From positions 1-8,336 of the forward strand of contig CBDUXT010000156.1 in the NCBI GenBank assembly GCA_965371245.1: DNA of 8,336 bases. Direction: 5' to 3'. Under the pieces are notes generated by a model. It worked only from the letters and a program-made list of their open reading frames with translations. It searched no databases and was not told where the DNA came from. The DNA is from CBDUXT01 sp965371245 (lineage in GTDB: Bacteria > Planctomycetota > Phycisphaerae > UBA1845). Position numbers and translations under genes: made by a program. Shown here piece by piece: positions 4,978 through 8,336 of this stretch. Position 1 is the first letter of the stretch. Every line of letters starts with the position of its first letter.

Positions 4978-5622
4978 TTACCCGTCTCCGCGATGCGATG
5001 GTTGTTCTGCAGATCCCGGTACCGCTAGAGGTCCAAGGGTCGCACCGCACTCCGGGCAGACTCCGGAGGTATTTCCTTTGAGGTTATACGCGCAATCCAG
5101 ACATAACCCGCGCTTCCGTCTGCGCCGGCGCCGCAGACGCACGCGTAACACCAGGAGGGGATAAACCGAAGAAAGGAGCGCGAGAACCCAAGTATGAATT
5201 GCGATCTTAGGGAACCGGCTCCATTTCTCAACTCTAACGCCATTTTCGTCAGGGAAGACGACGATCAGGTGCTCTGCCGCATAGCTGAAGACTCCAGGTA
5301 TCCTGTACTCGATGTTCGGGAACCATCGTCCATTGCCATCACTCCATCGTTCATCGCCATCACTCAGCCATGGTGCATCACTCAGCCATGGTGCATCGCC
5401 ATCCAGTATGATCGTGATGAGAAATATGGCGTCAACAGACGAGACCGGGGAAAAGCCCACGTCGACCTTGTACACATCTGGGCGGTTCGGGTAGAATACC
5501 ACCTTGAGTGGATTCCAATATAGTAAACATAAGCAGTGCCCGAGGAGCACGCTGAACATGCCTGTTACGGACAGGGCGACTAGGGCATTCCGTAATGTCA
5601 ACCGGCGCCAAACGGCCATCAT
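4978..5622 (-). CDS. Membrane protein with C-terminal zinc ribbon
   Basis: This 214-residue protein has a hydrophobic segment at about 12-36, a second at about 141-160, and directly after it a very basic stretch (RVRLRRRRRRKR, about 160-171) that places the following part in the cytoplasm. The C-terminus is a zinc ribbon: C174-x2-C177-x11-C189-x2-C192 in the form CLDCAYNLKGN...CPECG, a tail common in planctomycete hypothetical proteins. The region between the helices (about 40-140) would then be outside the cytoplasm. It contains a repeat of DAPWLS encoded by an 18-bp tandem duplication. The start is one of two adjacent ATGs (5622 and 5619) after a GGGGT, a weak ribosome binding site. It lies 177 bp downstream of the RHS gene on the same strand. 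The function is unknown; a role linked to the RHS protein is conceivable only from position. Confidence 0.75.
   Translation of the reverse strand: MMAVWRRLTLRNALVALSVTGMFSVLLGHCLCLLYWNPLKVVFYPNRPDVYKVDVGFSPVSSVDAIFLITIILDGDAPWLSDAPWLSDGDERWSDGNGRWFPNIEYRIPGVFSYAAEHLIVVFPDENGVRVEKWSRFPKIAIHTWVLALLSSVYPLLVLRVRLRRRRRRKRGLCLDCAYNLKGNTSGVCPECGATLGPLAVPGSAEQPSHRGDG
5359..5394 (-). repeat. In-frame 18-bp tandem repeat inside the membrane-protein gene
   Basis: ATCACTCAGCCATGGTGC (plus strand) occurs twice without a spacer, base for base identical. It encodes six residues per unit (DAPWLS twice), so copy number can change without breaking the frame. Looser relatives (GCCATCACT and similar) lie just to its left at 5335-5361, indicating an older expansion of the same motif. 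Confidence 0.85.
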
Positions 5623-5700
5623 TTCGCTACCCCGGGGTACAGAGTAGCAGCTTTACACACCGCTACGGTGGCACCATGTTGCAGCTCACTGGGACATGGC

Positions 5701-5734
5701 GGAGCGGCCTGGACTTGCCCGCCCAGGCCGTTCC
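5701..5734. promoter_or_regulatory. Strong hairpin between the RHS and zinc-ribbon genes
   Basis: GGAGCGGCCTGG and CCAGGCCGTTCC pair over 12 positions, with a single G-T mismatch, around a 10-nt loop. The hairpin is GC-rich and not followed by a T tract on either strand, so it is not a classical intrinsic terminator. It could protect the 3' end of the RHS transcript or partly separate the expression of the two minus-strand genes. Confidence 0.5.
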
Positions 5735-5799
5735 GTAACAGTGATACTACAGTGCCCCCAACGCTCGGGAGACCGAGAAAAACCTCTTGGGTACCACGA

Positions 5800-7740
5800 T
5801 CAACTAGGGTCTGGCGTGGGTGGTGGGTCCGGTGTCGGATCCGGTTTCGGCTTAACAAATCGTTTAGGTTGCGGATCACATTGCGTCTGACCTCCCGGAC
5901 AGCAGCTGTCCATAACCCCTTTGAATTTTCTTTGACATGATACCGTATAAGCGCCCCCGACGCACTCGGGGTCGTCGGGGAGGCCCTTGTAAGTCCAATT
6001 AGAGGGAGTATCGACGAAATAGCAGGGGAAAAGGCTTGGCTCTGGATCATCCGACTCACACCAACTGTCAAGAAACTCGACATGATCATTGCACGCTTGC
6101 CATATCCCGAATTGCGACGATTTACATTGCTGGCCACTCTGAACACACCATTTCTTAGACCAGTCCATCTCGACGTTGACCATTGAACCTTTGCACTCGG
6201 TGCCACTGGGATCACGGAAGCTAACGGGATTTGCACGAGCGTAGGCGTACATGTTCATCCCATCCGCGTAGTGGTCTGCCATGACGAACTCGGCCCCGGC
6301 AAAGGCTAGGGGGTCGGGCTGCGCGAACCGCCGCGCCCCCGGAAGGAGCGTGCGTGCCCGATTGTCGATCGCCCGGATCTCCGGGTCATGCAACAGACCC
6401 TGATGGCCGAACGGTTGATCGACGTTGGTGGCGATTCGGCCGGGGTGAATCATGTTGCCCTGGGGCAAGGCGTCGAACAGGGTCAGGTCGTTACTGTCGT
6501 AGACTGTGTTGAAGTCCAAGTTCATCACTCTGCAGGCCGGCGGTGGTGAACCGCCCAGACAGACTCCGCCGGTGTCGATGACCGCACGATCCGTCGCGTC
6601 CACCTCGCCGTCCCCGTTGTAGTCGCCGAATCCCGTTTCCTGATCGACTGTCAGCTCGCCGTAGGGGGACAGGGTGTAGGCCTCCACGACACTGCCGGCC
6701 AGGTCCGTCAGGCCGATGACGTTCCAGTTCGCATCCTGGTGGACGTAAAGATCGCCCTTCTCGGCCACTCGCACCATCACCAACTCGTCGATGTGCAGCC
6801 TGCCGCGGATGACCTGCTGGTTCATTGTCGTCTCTGTCCCCACCCGCGTTTCGATGATCTTCGCACCATCGTAATAGTACCGCGTCTTGGCGTCCAGGTC
6901 ACCTGAATTTGTGACATTCTTGTTGATTCTCCGCCCCGTGGCGTCGAATTCGGCCGTCTGGATGGTCACATCCGAGTCGTTGGAGGCCCGGACCTTCACC
7001 AGCCGGTTCCACGCGTCGTAGATGTAGACGAACTCGCAGTCGTCGATCAGATTCCCCGCGTCGTCGTGCTTCACCGTGCAGGTCGTGCCCCCGAAAGTCT
7101 CGCTCCGGACGATTTCGTCACCGGCGTCGTCGATGTCACCGTCTCCGTTGTTGTCGTAGCCGATTCTGACGTTATCGAATCCCAGCATGCCCGACCCCGT
7201 GCCGCCGAAGGCTACCCCGCCGAAGGGAATCTGGCTGTCAGTGGCCGTGACCTTCAGCACGCCGTCCACATAGACCTTGATCGTGTCCGTGCCGCTGTCG
7301 TCGAAGACGCGGACCCGTACGGTCACGGCCCCGGGACTGTCATCGCCGGCCTCGAGGACGCTGACTTGGCCGTTGAGGTAACGCCTGATTTCAATCGAGT
7401 CGTTACCCGGCTCCTCGACGCAAATGGCGTTTTGCGGATCCCGATAGCGCACGCAGATCTTCCGACCACTGTGGGCCTGAAGGTCCGCCTCGACGACGTA
7501 GTAATCATCCGAGAAGCCCTCGACGACAGCCATGCCGCCGCGGTGGGCCACCGGGTCCGCGGCCACCTGAAGCTTTCCCGAAACCAGTGAAGTATCGGCC
7601 GAGCCGCCGACGCGCGGGCTCATCGGATCGCGAACGTTGATGTCGTGGGCGATGAAGTTGTCGAAGGTAACGTTTACGGTGTCGGTGTATACACCGCTCT
7701 GACCGGCCGGGGTCGGCGCGCCCAGCTCATGGGCGATCAC
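5800..7740 (-). CDS. RHS-repeat protein with cysteine-rich C-terminus, probably 5'-truncated
   Basis: A 646-residue RHS/YD-repeat protein. Residues 47-195 form a laminin-G/concanavalin-like domain (KLQVAADPVAHRGGMAVVEGF to GFDNVRIGYD). A calcium-loop-like DNNGDGDID follows at 196-204. RHS repeats follow (YDAWNRLVKV, FDATGRRI, YYYDGAKIIE, NVIGLTD), with a dockerin-like DYNGDGEVDATD inserted at 373-384. The RHS core is at about 443-513 (GARRFAQPDPLAF, MNMYAYARANPVSFRDPSG). After this DPxG-type motif, where RHS C-termini are normally cut off, comes a variable tail of about 133 residues with 11 cysteines and a Pro-Asp-rich end. Such tails are often toxins or effectors; this one I do not recognise. 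The annotated GTG start has no signal peptide or clear ribosome binding site. The frame stays open to 7863, and the N-terminus seems to begin inside a preceding laminin-G domain, so the original 5' part is probably missing. Confidence 0.85.
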   Translation of the reverse strand: MIAHELGAPTPAGQSGVYTDTVNVTFDNFIAHDINVRDPMSPRVGGSADTSLVSGKLQVAADPVAHRGGMAVVEGFSDDYYVVEADLQAHSGRKICVRYRDPQNAICVEEPGNDSIEIRRYLNGQVSVLEAGDDSPGAVTVRVRVFDDSGTDTIKVYVDGVLKVTATDSQIPFGGVAFGGTGSGMLGFDNVRIGYDNNGDGDIDDAGDEIVRSETFGGTTCTVKHDDAGNLIDDCEFVYIYDAWNRLVKVRASNDSDVTIQTAEFDATGRRINKNVTNSGDLDAKTRYYYDGAKIIETRVGTETTMNQQVIRGRLHIDELVMVRVAEKGDLYVHQDANWNVIGLTDLAGSVVEAYTLSPYGELTVDQETGFGDYNGDGEVDATDRAVIDTGGVCLGGSPPPACRVMNLDFNTVYDSNDLTLFDALPQGNMIHPGRIATNVDQPFGHQGLLHDPEIRAIDNRARTLLPGARRFAQPDPLAFAGAEFVMADHYADGMNMYAYARANPVSFRDPSGTECKGSMVNVEMDWSKKWCVQSGQQCKSSQFGIWQACNDHVEFLDSWCESDDPEPSLFPCYFVDTPSNWTYKGLPDDPECVGGAYTVSCQRKFKGVMDSCCPGGQTQCDPQPKRFVKPKPDPTPDPPPTPDPS

Positions 7741-7913
7741 CGCGCCGGATTGACCAACGACCCCGGCATCGATGCGGCGAACCCCAAGCGCTGCATATGC
7801 GGTGCAGCACGCCCCCGCCCGGGCCCGCAGCCGCTCGCAACCGGCATGAGTGACACAAGCGAGTCACATCGAGAAAACACGGCAAGCACATCCTCAAACG
7901 CTCCAAACCGCAC

Positions 7914-7959
7914 TGCACCGCCAGGGACTCGAACCCCGGACCCGCTGATTAAGAGTCAG
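7914..7959 (-). other. Attachment-site remnant: 3' half of a tRNA-Lys(CUU) gene
   Basis: On the minus strand this reads as tRNA positions 28-73. The pieces are CTGA of the anticodon stem, loop CTCTTAA (anticodon CTT, lysine, with normal T33 and A37), stem TCAG, variable loop GGGTC, T arm CGGGG-TTCGAGT-CCCTG, acceptor strand GCGGTGC and discriminator A. The 5' half with GCACCGC is absent, and unrelated sequence begins right at the anticodon stem. That is the usual breakpoint left by integration into the 3' part of a tRNA gene. The fragment lies between the truncated RHS gene and the right-hand stretch; no integrase gene adjoins it in this window. Confidence 0.77.
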
Positions 7960-8298
7960 ACGGTCCTCTTGTAACCCGTTGCCCTTCAAGGACTTATACG
8001 CGTTATTCCGGCAGAAATCGGCGATGCGCGATCAAGTCATACTGAGTCCACACTCATTGCGGACTCGCGACCCGGTAGAAACTGACGCCGAACTGACGCG
8101 GGTTTCAGTTGAACCGCGGTCGAGTTGTCGCGATTCCGCAGGTCGGCGGTCTGCATCATCGATACCGCCGCGCAGCCTGAGCGGAAACGGAATGAAGCCG
8201 ACCGAGCCGTACGGCGCCAGGCGTCCGCACCTGCACTTCGAATCGGGAGGATTCGCCACGATCTCGCTGCCGTCGATCGCAGCACCAACGCCCTTCCC
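7960..8298. other. Gene-free stretch right of the tRNA-Lys half
   Basis: No frame here has a domain or a convincing start; those open on either strand overlap and read as noise. It contains the phased direct repeat at 8080-8099 and leads into the 38-bp repeat at the window end. By analogy with tRNA integrations, sequence on this side of the half would belong to the inserted element. Confidence 0.5.
8080..8099 (+). repeat. 11-bp-phased direct repeat near the tRNA-Lys half
   Basis: AACTGACGC occurs at 8080-8088 and 8091-8099, an 11-bp period, preceded by GTAGAA (8075-8080). Next to the tRNA-Val half, GTAGAA (2831-2836) likewise precedes two AGACACC copies at 11-bp period. The distance to the edge of the tRNA half is also alike: about 121 bp here, about 128 bp there. 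This supports a shared role as integrase arm sites; that role is inferred. Confidence 0.5.
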
Positions 8299-8336
8299 GC
8301 TCTGAACCGCTCTGAGTCAAGGTCAGCTATCCGCTG
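8299..8336 (+). repeat. 38-bp direct repeat, right copy (at window end)
   Basis: Partner of 4603-4640, cut off by the end of the window; the true repeat may be longer, because the left copy continues into the 23-bp repeat at 4651. Confidence 0.65.

Noticed and set aside
5619..6236. 205-codon minus-strand frame overlapping the RHS C-terminus
   Set aside because: It is out of frame with the RHS protein, shows no domain, and spans the intergenic hairpin.
7066..7590. 174-codon plus-strand frame inside the RHS gene
   Set aside because: It is antisense to a gene with clear RHS domains; its Val/Asp/Ala-rich composition is typical of such mirror frames.
7645..7974. Plus-strand 109-codon frame ending GTRTPDPLIKSQ...
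   Set aside because: The tail is the reverse complement of tRNA-Lys (another known artefact), and the rest is antisense to the RHS gene.
1..8336. CRISPR array, retron or other named defence system
   Set aside because: No regularly spaced repeats with unique spacers, no reverse transcriptase and no defence effector genes are present; the repeats found are pairs.

Overview
The window looks like accessory DNA from a planctomycete-type bacterium (phylum Planctomycetota, class not determinable). The indications are a GC-rich sequence, an RHS-repeat protein with a dockerin-like calcium-binding motif inserted in its core, and a membrane protein ending in a CxxC-x11-CPEC zinc ribbon, a tail frequent in planctomycete hypothetical proteins. 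This placement rests on family knowledge, not on a database search.

Layout, left to right. Positions 1-1200 hold no gene I can support, apart from an 18-bp perfect palindrome. At 1201-2568 (minus) lies a tyrosine-recombinase integrase. Immediately upstream of it, on the same strand, is a 52-nt 3' half of a tRNA gene, best read as tRNA-Val(GAC), whose 5' half is missing. Beyond the tRNA half lie short direct repeats phased at 22 and 11 bp. Int, tRNA 3' half and phased repeats together have the layout of an attP site, or of the junction between tandem integrated elements. Next, on the plus strand, comes a two-gene toxin-antitoxin operon: an AbrB/MazE-type antitoxin at 2954-3181 and a Doc/Fic toxin at 3185-3577, with a promoter and a palindromic operator candidate. 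It could stabilise the mobile element. A decayed integrase-core transposase (3738-4161) abuts a conserved hypothetical gene (4176-4532), whose translation start appears to lie at the insertion-sequence scar.

From about 4533 to 4977 there is a repeat-rich, gene-free patch. It includes a second copy of the 45-bp repeat found beside the tRNA-Val half. On the minus strand, 5622-4978 encodes the zinc-ribbon membrane protein. It lies downstream of a large RHS-family gene (7740-5800, minus) with laminin-G-like, RHS and cysteine-rich C-terminal regions. The RHS gene seems to have lost its 5' end. Just upstream of it is a second tRNA 3' half, from tRNA-Lys(CUU), again followed about 120 bp away by two 11-bp-phased direct repeats. 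The window ends inside a 38-bp sequence that also occurs at 4603-4640.

Overall this reads as an integration hot spot or element graveyard, with two tRNA-derived attachment sites, one integrase, one toxin-antitoxin pair, one dead insertion sequence and an RHS cassette. The most unusual signal is the att architecture shared at the two tRNA halves, together with an integrase that appears to lack the first catalytic arginine.
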